Shown: positions 1-10,079 of the stretch, piece after piece
How positions within the stretch are numbered: position 1 is the stretch's first letter
Layout: each line of letters opens with the position of its first letter
Assembly (NCBI GenBank): GCA_003693705.1
Contig: RBZT01000316.1
Coordinates: forward strand, 1 to 51,526
DNA from: Polymyxa betae
Lineage: Eukaryota > Endomyxa > Phytomyxea > Plasmodiophorida > Plasmodiophoridae
Length of the DNA: 51,526 nucleotides
Reading direction: 5' to 3'
Notes under the pieces: generated by a model
What the model saw: the letters and a program-made list of their open reading frames with translations, nothing else
What the model was told of the DNA's origin: nothing
Database searches by the model: none
Position numbers and translations under genes: made by a program

Positions 1-34
1 CGATTTCTGGGACGATTTCTGGGACGATTTCTGG
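1..34. repeat. 12-bp tandem repeat at window edge
   Basis: The unit CGATTTCTGGGA is present almost three times in a row and runs off the left edge. On the minus strand it encodes a repeating QKSS motif in the partial membrane protein. The total copy number is unknown because the array is cut. Confidence 0.8.
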
Positions 35-174
35 AAAGCCGCAGCACCAATAAACCAAGCCAGAAGGACGGCGCCGATCCCCGAGACGATCTTGAAAACG
101 AGCGGCCAGTTTATCTGCGGCAGCGTCGACGTGGACTTCTTAAGGGTCTTGGATTTCTTGGATTTAGAGGCCAT
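1..174 (-). CDS. N-terminal fragment of a small single-pass membrane protein (truncated by window edge)
   Basis: An ATG at 174-172 opens a frame that stays open to base 1 (58 codons seen). The first 20 residues are rich in Lys, Ser and Thr. A hydrophobic stretch follows, about residues 25-47 (LVFKIV...GAAAF), which fits a signal anchor. The reading then enters a tandem QKSS repeat encoded by a 12-bp DNA repeat at 1-34. A positively charged N-terminus followed by one membrane helix suggests type II topology, but the C-terminal domain is outside the window, so no function can be given. The gene could continue by splicing. Confidence 0.5.
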   Translation of the reverse strand, partial: MASKSKKSKTLKKSTSTLPQINWPLVFKIVSGIGAVLLAWFIGAAAFQKSSQKSSQKS

Positions 175-184
175 GGCTGATTTG

Positions 185-1103
185 TGGAGAATTCAGGAAT
201 GAAGACGAAGGGTGAATGATTGGTACGATAAACATCCCCAACGATTGATCAATCATAATGGATTGCTGCCATCTTCGAACAACTTCCGCTGGCGGCATGA
301 AGTCATTCAGTGCGACTTCCGGCTGCTCAGGTGCTTTCCTATCAGCCGGAAGTTCAGGCAGAGAATCGCTTTGCACACGTCGGCAAGCAAAAGGCTTTTC
401 ACGGATATCATACGACTGCAATAGAAGCTTTCGTTGGAGAGCCGGTCAAAACAATGCTGGCGCTCTTCTGGGGTCTGGTTACTTCGGAATGAACATTGTA
501 ATGCCTGTCCTTCCAGCGCTACGGTCAATACGAAATCGAACAGATGAGTTGTTGCTGCCAGCGTGTCCTTCCTCGCTGCTGATGAAGGCATTGACATCCA
601 CCCGCTATTCACCGGGTCGTACAGGGTTTTAACACCATCAGAATGACTGACACTGCGTCTGCTTTCCTTCAAAGCCTGGTGCCTTGTCCAGTAATGTCGT
701 AGATTCTTGCCATCGACGTTGAGGCTACATGTCCAGATCGTCCTGGTCAATTCTTTATTCGCCGTCGTCAATGATGTAGTTCTTGACAGCTGTCAACTGT
801 AATTTGCGAATGGACTTGATCGATGTGATCCCATGTATTCCAGAGCCTATCAGTAATCTCGCAGGGTCCCAGCCTTTGAGAATTAAGCTGACTGTAGAAG
901 ATATAACATCAGCTTCCATGACCTCTCTGATCACTGCCATCGTGTTTAGGCAGAGCGGCACCTAATCGTTAGGTAATCGATTCAGAGACTGAAGACGTAT
1001 AAGAGGCTTAGATTCCCATCAGCCTTTCCATTGACTTCGGGGTAACGTGCGGTCTACTGGGATAAACTTCGTGCCAACCCGGTTGACGTCGTTTTGCAGA
1101 CAT
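185..1103 (-). other. Probable multi-exon gene, exon borders unresolved
   Basis: Several minus-strand stretches read like exons. A start-like frame begins at ATG 1103 (MSAKRRQPGW...). A block lies at about 775-970 (WDPARLLIGSGIHGITSIKS) behind a good branch site and acceptor (CTAACGATTAG, near 962-972). Another block lies at about 520-620 (SVRFRIDRSAGRTGITMFIP). A terminal frame lies at about 165-400 (PPAEVVRRWQQS). I could not join these with consensus donors in one frame, so the model is incomplete and part of it may be decayed. No domain was recognised. It is not safe to treat this as one certain gene. Confidence 0.3.
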
Positions 1104-1343
1104 GACCTGTGATGAATATTTTCAGATCGCGACGGCCTTTTTTCACGATACCATTCCTGTCAGTCGGAAATGCCTACAAACTCCAAGCAAATTATTCGAA
1201 CAAAGGGGATTTCAAGTAGCCGCCATTAGATAAGATTTTATTTCTTTTTAGGATTCAGTGTAGACCATGATGTAAATAATAAGAGAGGTCAGGCTCAGAC
1301 TGACCGTTAAATTTATTAAAAAAAGCGGATGTTTAAAGCAATT

Positions 1344-1786
1344 TTATAACAGGTCGAAGTTATAGCAGTTGGGAGGTGGGATGAAATTCATGATTTCCTC
1401 GCAATCACGATCTTCTGCCTCGTTCCGCATGGCTGGTCGTGGACGTTCCAGCACCGGTTTATTCTCGTAGTCGTTTAATATTAGAAACGAATCGGCAGTT
1501 GTCAGATCGTTGTCCTTCGAAAATGATGGGCCGCCATCAACGTCATCGTGCTGAACAGGTCCTAGATCTACCGAAGCTGCAATTCCAGACAGACTCGGAA
1601 TTGGATGATCTAAACGGCACGATCATTCAAAAAAAGTGAACCTTTTTTGTTATATCTACGTTTTTCTGACGATAGAGTTCGCGGTCGCTTTTTGGCTTCG
1701 GCAAGCAACTGTGGTTCCCTTAGAGGCTCCAAAGCCAATAGCTTTTCAGGTCGCTTGTGCTTGCGCTTTACCCTGAAGAAAGGCAT
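1344..1786 (-). CDS. Small basic-to-acidic protein, weakly Iwr1-like N-terminus
   Basis: Two exons (1786-1660 and 1609-1344) joined by a 50-nt intron (GTAGAT...TTTAG) give a 130-residue frame from ATG to TAA. The N-terminus RVKRKHKRPEKLLALEP resembles the conserved start of Iwr1/SLC7A6OS proteins, which escort RNA polymerase II into the nucleus. The C-terminal half is acidic and ends in an aromatic/proline segment (FIPPPNCYNFDLL). The usual Iwr1 acidic core is not evident, so the family call is tentative. Its start lies 31 bp past the stop of the next minus-strand gene upstream. An in-frame GTG further upstream (1807) was not chosen because the ATG at 1786 is available. Confidence 0.5.
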
Positions 1787-1817
1787 GACTGCTATCTCCT
1801 GATACACGCCCTAACCT

Positions 1818-2720
1818 TCAAATATCAATGCCAGGAACGCTTGCTTTCAATAACGAATATACTCTATTGTGTGTACTAACAACAATTTGTAGTTCCTGTT
1901 CAGTGGGGGCGTTGTTGTTTCTGCCGCTGTTCTCGCTATCGAGTCTTCGTAATATGGGCTCGCTAATAAGCAGAGTTAGGTTCCCTGACCACCAAGCATC
2001 ATGTTCAAGTCATTGCTGTGCTTTGAGCAGCGGTACCTGTGATGTCCACATCGAAGACTGATAAATGAGTAACGTCTGTGTCTTGATTGATTTCAGTCGT
2101 TGATCGTGTTAGATAACCTGCAAACACAGTTAGAATTTGTTGAAACGTTAGGGTGAAATATCACCTAGCCATTCACCTGTCGTTGCCTTCCTTAAACGGA
2201 AACGGGCCTTGAGATTAATAGGCTCAGGAGCGACATTGTCGACACGAACGTAAATGTAACGCTTCCCATCACATTTGTTATACGGACGGATCTCAATAAC
2301 CTTTCATCGGATTGAGCTTCATTCATTTGGTCTCATCAGGTGGAGTACCGGAATCTCGCCATTCAAGAAATCTGTCACCTCTTTCCACCGATGCTTCGTG
2401 ATCGTCAGTCGAAGGTTTCCAGTTTGTTTGTAGGCCTGGCCAACAGGACGTTCTGCGACCGCTCGCTGGAAGGAAGGACTTCCTCCTGAGATTGCTTCTC
2501 CATGATTGACATCAGATCAAAAACAAGACCAGCACAAGGGCTCACCAGAATCGGTCAATACTAAAGGCCCGCCCGTGAAGTTTAAAGGGGCCGGCGGTGC
2601 AATACAGTGATTGAAAGGCGAATGAAAATATGGGATCGGAGGCGTATGTGGACGTTGTATGGGTGTAGCAGGCGATCTGCTATCGTAATGCGAGGTCGAT
2701 TGTGATAATGAAGCAGCCAT
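1818..2720 (-). CDS. Orphan five-exon protein, about 227 aa
   Basis: Exons 2720-2546, 2485-2349, 2300-2177, 2117-2037 and 1984-1818 join in one frame through four introns of 48-60 nt, all GT-AG. One has a textbook TTCTAAC branch site. The protein starts with about 55 low-complexity Ser/Thr/Pro residues. It continues with a domain that alternates hydrophobic and polar residues like a beta fold (GNLRLTITKHRWKEV, then KRYIYVRVDNVAPEPINLKA). No family was recognised. A beta-sandwich DNA-binding fold is conceivable but unproven. It lies head-to-head with the glycosyltransferase at 3246, about 525 bp away. Confidence 0.6.
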
Positions 2721-3245
2721 GAGCTGCCTGGTCGTCTCCAGGTGATCAAAGGGGGTTGAGCCGAGGGCTTTCTAAGAGATGTCGATGCGGTTGATGGAGC
2801 GGGCCGCGCACCCCCACTGCCAAGGATAACGCTCAACGGCTAACGAATTAGGGCCGGTCGACAGGGCTCGAGTCTGAGCCCATCACTGCAATTATCCGTG
2901 CGTCAAGTTGTATCGACGCGCCATGCGATTCTGAGTTTCGGTCTTGTGAGGGATGATCGCTTCGTTTCTCTTTATCGCGCGCCCTAATCTAGCTTAGCGC
3001 GTTAAGTGCTGTTTTCGTATCATATGGGACCCCGTTAGCTATGAATCTTTCAGTATAGTAGAAAATCACTGAACTGTTTAAAGATAATCCCTGTTGTCGA
3101 GATCCAGTGTCATCAGTTTCTCCCTTCTTTTCGAACTGTTGTCTACGCATCGGAAATCGTGATCGTGAGTATTCTTATGTGATCATATTTTTTGGGTGCC
3201 TTCGGCGAGTTTCACAGACAGTCACTGAATTTTAACATCGAAGAG
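2721..3245. promoter_or_regulatory. Divergent spacer between the orphan gene and the glycosyltransferase
   Basis: No coding exon could be supported here. A GTGAGT-type donor near 3165 and a TTTCACAG acceptor near 3216 would make a plausible 5'-UTR intron for the downstream glycosyltransferase. The rest presumably holds two divergent promoters. No TATA box could be assigned with confidence. Confidence 0.35.
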
Positions 3246-4223
3246 ATGCTGGTGGAATACTTGCCATCAGCGGAAGCAGGAAGGCGGTCAAGCATTGGCT
3301 ATGCCTGCCTCCTAATAGCGAGCTTGATATTGTCGTTTTACTGGGGCCGCATATTCTCCAGATCGTTTCAAAACGCTATTGCAACTTTCGATCATTCGAG
3401 CGGCATCGAGTTGAACGTATTGCCAACCGACCCGCCAGCCACTCACACAGCTCTTCCAAGGAAGAAATCCAGTCGGGTGTTTTCGTTCGTATTTTATGGT
3501 GACGATCCGATGTTTGTGAAAGGCGCTATGAGAAATGCACAGATGATTCCCTTGCTGATGCCAGGATGGAATACTAGATTCTATATCGATGGAACAGTCT
3601 CCCAAGAGTTTATTGCTGAAGTGGAGCGGCAGGGAGGAGAGACAATTCGAGTTAGCGACGAGATGGCTGCGTGGAACGAAGTTCGCCGATTATGGCGATA
3701 TATGATTCTCGACGACCCCAATATCGAATATGCTGTATTTCGTGATATTGACTCTCGGGTTTCGATCAGGGAAATTTTGGCGATTCGTGCTTGGATCGAC
3801 AGCGGGATTCCATTCCATGCAATGCATGATCATCCTCATCATAGCACGGCGATACTTGGTGGCATGTGGGGAGCCTATGTTCCAGCATTTAGGAATATAA
3901 CGATAGCGACCCAGAGCATGCTGAATTTTGTTCGCGGCGGTATAGACCATAGCAAGATGGGCGACCAGACCTGGCTCGCCGCCTATGTATTCTCTTTGTT
4001 GCGAGATCATCTTTTATTGCATGATTCGTTTATATGTAATGCGTATGGTATCAAATCGCACCCGTTTCCATCACCAAGGTCAGATCATGGAGATTACGTT
4101 GGGAAGATTATCCACCCGAACTACGGTCCAACCGATCCCTATTACGTTTTTAGCTCCAAGCGCTTCAATGGAACAGAATCACCTCTGAAATGTCGATTGT
4201 TACCTGAATATGTGTTTGGTTGA
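3246..4223 (+). CDS. Type II membrane glycosyltransferase (Golgi-type, DxD motif)
   Basis: A single-exon 325-residue frame starting at ATG 3246. A short cytosolic tail is followed by a membrane helix at about residues 19-40, as in Golgi glycosyltransferases. The catalytic region has WRYMILDDP, then FRDIDSR (a metal-binding D-x-D for a nucleotide sugar), then FHAMHDHPHHSTAILGGMWG. This series is characteristic of a widespread family of putative nucleotide-diphospho-sugar transferases with an R-D-x-D-S-R signature. Sugar and acceptor are unknown. A TTG-started extension upstream was rejected as non-ATG and probably intronic. Confidence 0.8.
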   Translation: MLVEYLPSAEAGRRSSIGYACLLIASLILSFYWGRIFSRSFQNAIATFDHSSGIELNVLPTDPPATHTALPRKKSSRVFSFVFYGDDPMFVKGAMRNAQMIPLLMPGWNTRFYIDGTVSQEFIAEVERQGGETIRVSDEMAAWNEVRRLWRYMILDDPNIEYAVFRDIDSRVSIREILAIRAWIDSGIPFHAMHDHPHHSTAILGGMWGAYVPAFRNITIATQSMLNFVRGGIDHSKMGDQTWLAAYVFSLLRDHLLLHDSFICNAYGIKSHPFPSPRSDHGDYVGKIIHPNYGPTDPYYVFSSKRFNGTESPLKCRLLPEYVFG

Positions 4224-4343
4224 ACATATGCATGCATAAAAGGTCAGTTCAAACGTGGGCGTCACAAAAAAACCAGACAATTTGGGAGACTACAATCACA
4301 ACGGTTTCCAGTTCATACTTATCACAGACACATGAGAATTGAT

Positions 4344-4711
4344 TTATCGCTCAAATAAAGCTTCGTCATATATAGAGCACATCTTCGTCGGAAAGCTATT
4401 TGAGGCCCCCATCCAGTAGAATGCTAAAGTTCCGAAAAAAGCAAGAAAAATCGATGATCGTAATCCGAAACAGAAGAACTGCGTAGGCTGCGCAGAGGGC
4501 TTCTCGTGGCTTCTGTTTCTCATCTCGGTCGCAAGCAGGTCAGCGGAAATAAGCGGAGGCCGCCTGGATGATTCCCAGTCAGCTTTTTGGGGCGTGACCT
4601 CCAGTAACGCCGCAACTCCGTCACATAGTCGCCTTTCCGCACTTCTGTTTTTTCTTTCGAGGGACGTTGCTCTCGTCGCCAGGCCATTGCTTGAGAAAAC
4701 CGTCCAATCAT
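4344..4711 (-). CDS. Small single-pass membrane protein, head-to-head with Tudor-SN
   Basis: Exon 4711-4599 joins 4563-4344 through a 35-nt intron (GTCACG...ATCCAG) to give 110 residues. The N-terminal half is highly charged and basic (RREQRPSKEKTEVRKGDYV). A hydrophobic segment follows near residues 73-90 (IFLAFFGTLAFYWMG), then a short tail. The unspliced frame from 4751 is also open, so the splice is inferred from the gain in charged, coding-like sequence. The intron is shorter than usual here. The ATG at 4711-4709 shares two bases with the Tudor-SN ATG at 4710-4712. No family was recognised. Confidence 0.45.
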
Positions 4712-7700
4712 GGCAGCGCCTCGCCCGATTGACGTCATGCCTATTATTCATAATGGTCCTTCAGCTGCAGACATTGCCAGCCGCATCGCTTCCGCCGATC
4801 CCACAAAGCAAGCAGAAGCCCAGGCGAAGATTTCGTTTGCCTACCACCAAAAGCAAGGTGAGCGTAGAGTTTTCTCCAGGCTTGTAGAAGTCTAATATTA
4901 TCCAGTGTCCTCTAGTCTGCAATCTCAGCAGCAAGCTGATAATGCAAAAGAAGACGCCCCTCTGAGAGGCAACGTGAAAATTAGCGGTTATGCAATCGTC
5001 AAATCAGTTCCTCAAGCTGACACTCTGGTAATTCAGTTCATGGATTTATTTTCTATAATCCATTTACTTTGTACAGGTACTGGTCGGAAGTGGGCCAGCT
5101 GGGAAAGCTCCTCCCGAAAAAGTCTTGATTCTGTCCGGAATTGTTGTTCCTAGAATTGCCCGGCGCAAGGATGCTGTTGATGAACCTTATGCCTTCCACG
5201 CCAAGGAGTTCATGCGAAAGCTTGTCATTGGCAAACGTGTGAAGTTCACGGTCACTTATATCCATGGAGAATCTGGTCGCGAATACGGAACTGCAGAGCT
5301 TGAGAATGTTGGTGATTTGACCGAGAAATTGGTTGCGGAGGGATGGGGTATTTGAATGTCTTGCCTCTGTTTTGATTCACAGTAATATTTTTCCCTAGCC
5401 AAGCTTAAGCCTGCAAAAGAGCCTGCTAATAAAAGCAAGGACAAGGATGCGAAGGTTAAACCCGAGCAGGAAAAATATGAAATTTTATCTGCCAAGGAAG
5501 CTGCCGCTATTGAGGCCAAGATCGGACTTCACGCTGCGAAACCGGTTGCAAATGCTGTTCGCACTGTTGAACACCTTACTGCTGCTGACCAAATCAAAGA
5601 ATTTTTCAATGCTAACCGTGGCAAAAAGCTTAACTGTATCGTTGAACAAGTACGATAGTCTCCAATCGCCCCCCATGTACAACCTTAACGATGCCTTTGC
5701 AGGTTCGCGAGGGATCTTCTCTCAGATTGGAACTTCCTGAGAAGACCCACAAAGTTTTTGTTCTTCATCTTGCCGGTGTTCAGGCTCCTCGCATTCCTGT
5801 CCCTAAATCAGGTGTTTACATTTGCAAGCACTGGTTGGCTTGGTGTTTATTCACTGTGTTTGTAGGCTCGCCAAAGAATTCTGAGAAAGCCGAACCTTAC
5901 GCTCTTGACTCACAGAAGTTCACTGCCGATCGTCTGTTGAACCGCGATGTCAATGTTGTACTTCTTGGCTGTGACAAGCTCAACAACCTCTTCGGATCGG
6001 TCTCTGTTTCTCAAGGCGATATCGCTGTTGCACTTCTATCAAAGGGCTTGGCCAAGTACATTGATTGGTCTGCTTCCCTGACCCCTAACAAAGCCGAGCT
6101 TCAAGCTGCTGAAATTTCAGCGAAGACTCAGAAGCTTCGCCTATGGAGTAAGTTCGAAGCTCCTCAGCCAGCGGAGGATGTACGCGGCAAACAGTTTTCG
6201 GGCAAAGTTGTACAAGTTGTTTCTACCGATACTCTTGTCATTGAAGACGGTTTGAAGAAAGAGCATCGTATTTCTCTTTCTTCGGTCCGAGTACCACGTG
6301 TTGCCTACAAGGATCGTTCTGCCGAGCCATGGGCTGCTGAAGGCAAGGAGTTTATGCGGAAAAAATTGATTGGAAAGAAAGTTAGAATCTGTGTTGACTA
6401 TGTTCGATCTGCGCCGTCGGAGTCCAAGGAACAAGAAAGTCGCGTTTATGCTTCTGTCTTTCATGGCAAGGAAAACGTCGGTGAGACTCTCGTTGCCAAT
6501 GGCTATGCTTCCGTTGCTCGTCATCGTATGGATGAAGACCGCAGTGAGCATTACGAAGCTCTTCAAACTGCCGAAGAAAAGGCTTTAAAAGACAAGAAGG
6601 GTATTCACGGGGCGAATCCTCCAGCTTCTGTTCCGGTCGTTGACTTGTCTGAACGTGTTCGTGTTCCTTCCAAAGGAGCTAGTGAGGAGGTCATGCGGAA
6701 ACAGCGTGATTTGGTCATTAAGACCAAACAGTTCTTCTCGGCCATCCAACGTCTGGGTCGTGTCAAAGCTGTTGTAGAATATGTCTTCAACGGTGGCCGA
6801 ATCAAGGTCTATGTTCCTGCCGAAAACCATGTCTTTACTTTTATGCTGTCCTATATTCGTCTTCCAGGGGGAAAAGGAGAAGTTGACAAGTTGGGCGAAG
6901 AAGCAACTGAATTCATCAAAGGCCTGATTCTTCAGCACGATGTTGAGATTGAAATTGATTCAATGGATAAGGGCGACAATTATTTGGGTAGCCTGTTTAT
7001 CGATCGCAAGAATCTATCATTGCTGCTGCTTGAGCGTGGTCTTGCGCGTTTGGTTCCTCGCTCTTATGAGAAGAGCAAATATGCTCAAGAGCTTAACCTG
7101 TACCAACAGGCTGCTCAAAAAGCCCGCCTCGGTGTATGGCATGATTACGATATTGAAGCTGAAAAGAAGAAGGCTGAAGAGCGTTTTGCTGCTTTAAAAA
7201 AGCAGAGGGCTGAAGAAAAAGCTCAGGAATTGCTTGAAAAGCAGCAAGCGATGGAATTTGTGTGCACGATCAGTGAATGCTTCGATCCTTTAGACTTTTA
7301 CTATCAAAAAATCAACGATCCGAATTTACCCAAGATTGAAGCTGCTTTAAAGTCCCTCGCTCCTTACAAGGGCCCAGTTTTTGAGCCCAAGCGCGGAATG
7401 ACCTGCATTGCTCAATATGATGATGGTACTTGGTACCGCGCTAAAGTCGAAAAGAACATTCTAAAGGGTTTATACCTTGTGTTTTTCATTGACTACGGCA
7501 ACCGAGCTGAAGTTACCAGTGTACGACCTGTTCCTGATAATGTCCCTGCCCTCAAAAGCCCTGCCTGCTCGCACCATGCTCAGTTGTCCGGAATCAAATT
7601 GTCCCATGATTACATTGATTACTCTGTTGAGCTGTTTCAGGAACAGGTACGTGATGAACGGTATTTCCTATTCTCTTACCAAATTGTAATATTCGTTTTA

Positions 7701-8056
7701 ATAGACCTGGGAGAAGCAACTGCAATCTAATGTGGACGCTACCGATCGTGAAAGTCACAAGGCCCATGTTACTCTGACTGTCATTGATCAAGAATCTGGA
7801 GAACGTTCTAATATGTAATGCTTTGATTGCTATGATTCTTCTGCTTACAGTGATTAGGTCTATAAACGAATATCTGGTTCGCTCGGGTGCTGTTCGAGTC
7901 CTGAATCGGGGAACTCGTAATATTCGTCACATTGTCGATCCCCTCAAGCTTGCCGAAAATGCTGCCAAACAAGACCATCTCGGTATCTGGGAGTATGGTG
8001 ATGTTTCCAGTGACGAAGACGAAGAGAATGTGAAGTCCAAGGATAAACGATTTTAA
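4710..8056 (+). CDS. SND1: Tudor-SN / SND1 (p100 co-activator, staphylococcal-nuclease and Tudor repeats)
   Basis: Eight exons keep frame throughout: 4710-4857, 4906-5027, 5077-5347, 5399-5649, 5703-5811, 5866-7646, 7705-7814 and 7858-8056, for 996 residues. Successive staphylococcal-nuclease-like folds are visible through repeated blocks such as EPYAFHAKEFMRKLVIGK, EPYALDSQKFTADRLL and EPWAAEGKEFMRKKLIGK. A Tudor domain (GMTCIAQYDDGTWYRAKVEK, then FIDYGN) is followed by a split terminal SN fold (INEYLVRSGAVRV). The family binds and cleaves small or edited RNAs and acts in transcription, splicing and stress granules. The protein exceeds the roughly 900-residue norm because of an N-terminal extension of about 60 residues. 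The 54-nt intron 5812-5865 has no stop and keeps frame if retained. Confidence 0.93.
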
Positions 8057-8125
8057 ATTGTTCCAGTCCCAATATAAAGTGCAAGCCATTATTCTTATTT
8101 ATATGACTGCCTACATCCTTTGATC

Positions 8126-9673
8126 CTAGCGTATGGTAAACTTGCTGGGGAATGATTCGGGAACTGATCCCAAACGAGAAACATCTGTAAGATTTTTAGA
8201 CATTTTAAGCGTTGGCCACCTGACTCACTTGAATGTGGGAAAATATTCCAGAACCGCAAAGTTTCATCGCCTGCTCCAGTCACAATCGTTTGTCCATCAG
8301 GACTCATGGCAAGGTATAGAACTCGAAATGTGTGCCCTGTTAGGGTAGCAAGTTTCGTCATTGTGGGGTATGACCAAAGAATAATCTGGTTCAGCGAATA
8401 TCCATGAGTGGATACCACCTGTTGACAGCACTCAATATTGCTCGTGATGCGTTTTGTACTCATCGACCTCATTGACGTTTTTTGACCACATTAGGTTGCA
8501 AACCTGGCTGCCAGTATCAACACTGTGCAATGGTGTGCAGGTTAATGTATTCCAGAAACGAATACAACGATCTGCTGTTCCTCCCCCGCTTGCCAAGAGC
8601 CCATGTTGATGCGGTGACCAAGCCAATGCTTTCACTGCTGCACTATGTTCAGCAAACCTAACCACTGGGTTGTTGGCCGAAGCGGCATTCCATATCAGAA
8701 GCTTATTGTCATTGCCACCGGATGCAAGATGGGTCTCATCAAATGACCAACGCAAACCACAAACCTATGCATCCTTAAATAGGAAATATGTGATTTAGAT
8801 AGCATGCTACCTCCTGTCTGTGCCCCTGCAATTTTGCAGTATATGCTTCCGATGCACGATGGTCTCTTAGGACTATAGATCTATCTCTACTTCCAGATGC
8901 AAGACAATGACCAGCCCATGCTAGGGTGCCCACTCTCATACTATGGCCACTCATAGTTCGAACCTGTCACAGTCATGATTGATGATTCACATCAGAGGCT
9001 GCGTTGTTGACGTTACCTTGATCTGTTGTATTGTGTCATAGAGATGAAGCTCGCCATTACGAGTTCCAACTGCTAGATAGTTAGGTCTAGTCGCCCAGCA
9101 AACCTATACCCAAGCTCATATCCAAATACGTCCGATGAATGACATAGGGACAGATGTTACGCTCGTAATCGTATTGCCTTCATCGGCCAGGTCGCAAAGC
9201 TTCGTCACTTTCGAAGTTGAAGCACTCCAGAGATAAATGCAGCTTCCCAGCCCAACCACAAGGACGTTATTTGATGACCAGTCTACTAGGTTTAAGTAGA
9301 AATCGTCCTGTAGCGCAGGGGCATCCAGAACCTGAATCATTTATTGGAGTGAAAGTTCGTGGAAGGACACAAGCATAGTTACCTTGAAAGGCGATGTGCA
9401 AATTTTACGGTTTGAGATTCGTTTCGCCTGAGTTAAAGGCTTCGATGATCTTGCAGACAGTTCCCTTTCAGGTGATCTGTATTGCAAGACAGATGAACCC
9501 TCTTTCTGCTCGCCCAGCACATATCGTCTCAGTAATTGTGTGTACACAGAGACATTCGGATCTTTCTTTTCGATTTGTTGTAAAACAAGAGGCAACTCAG
9601 CCGTGGCCCTCGCTGGTAAATGCCTGTCGCTAAATATCTCGTTTGATGTTCTTGTTTGGCGAATAGGAAGCAT
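8126..9673 (-). CDS. FZR1: Cdh1/Fizzy-related APC/C activator (WD40)
   Basis: Seven exons (9673-9383, 9331-9161, 9103-9017, 8963-8811, 8764-8468, 8418-8229, 8184-8126) give 415 residues in one frame. The N-terminus carries a C-box (DRHLPAR), which docks on the anaphase-promoting complex. The [19 protein letters not shown] block is typical of Cdh1 rather than Cdc20. WD40 blades follow (for example [14 protein letters not shown] and [17 protein letters not shown]), and the protein ends in the Ile-Arg tail that binds APC3. A D-box or KEN degron receptor role in late mitosis and G1 follows from the family. The gene is convergent with Tudor-SN, 69 bp away. It is short for Cdh1 because the regulatory N-terminus is reduced. 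Confidence 0.95.
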
Positions 9674-10079
9674 ACGAGGGCCCGGGCCAGCGATTTATCC
9701 AAAAGTCTGATAAAATATTGGATGATCGCTACGGCTCGACCCGATCAATTGATTAGAACGCTTAAAGGTACCGGCTAAGTAATGAGTTCGGATCGAAAAC
9801 TCCAGTACTTCCATATTGAAATTGACGTTATGTTGAAGAGAAGTTTTTTTGCTTCGATCCAGTTTAGGCAAATATGCGGCTTTTGGACTATTAAGATTTA
9901 TAAAACGCTTTTAGATCCTATGTAAACAAAATTTGAACACATTGAGTTCACCCCTCTTAATCAGTAAATTCAATCTGAACTTGTGATTAACAAAGAAATC
10001 ATCTTGCTTTTGGAGTCAATCGATCTTCCGAGGTTCCGCAAAAATTTCAGCGAGTTTTCTATGGTTTTTGTAAGATCCA
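9674..10079. promoter_or_regulatory. Divergent spacer between Cdh1 and GT2
   Basis: About 400 bp of AT-rich sequence with no supportable exon. It must contain the start regions of both flanking genes. No specific motif was assigned. Confidence 0.4.

Noticed and set aside
4594-4887. Plus-strand frame upstream of Tudor-SN with hydrophobic residues
   Set aside because: It is antisense to the small membrane gene and in a different frame from Tudor-SN; it reads as a shadow.
9383-9673. Annotation of the WD40 gene as Cdc20
   Set aside because: The [19 protein letters not shown] segment is of the Cdh1 type.
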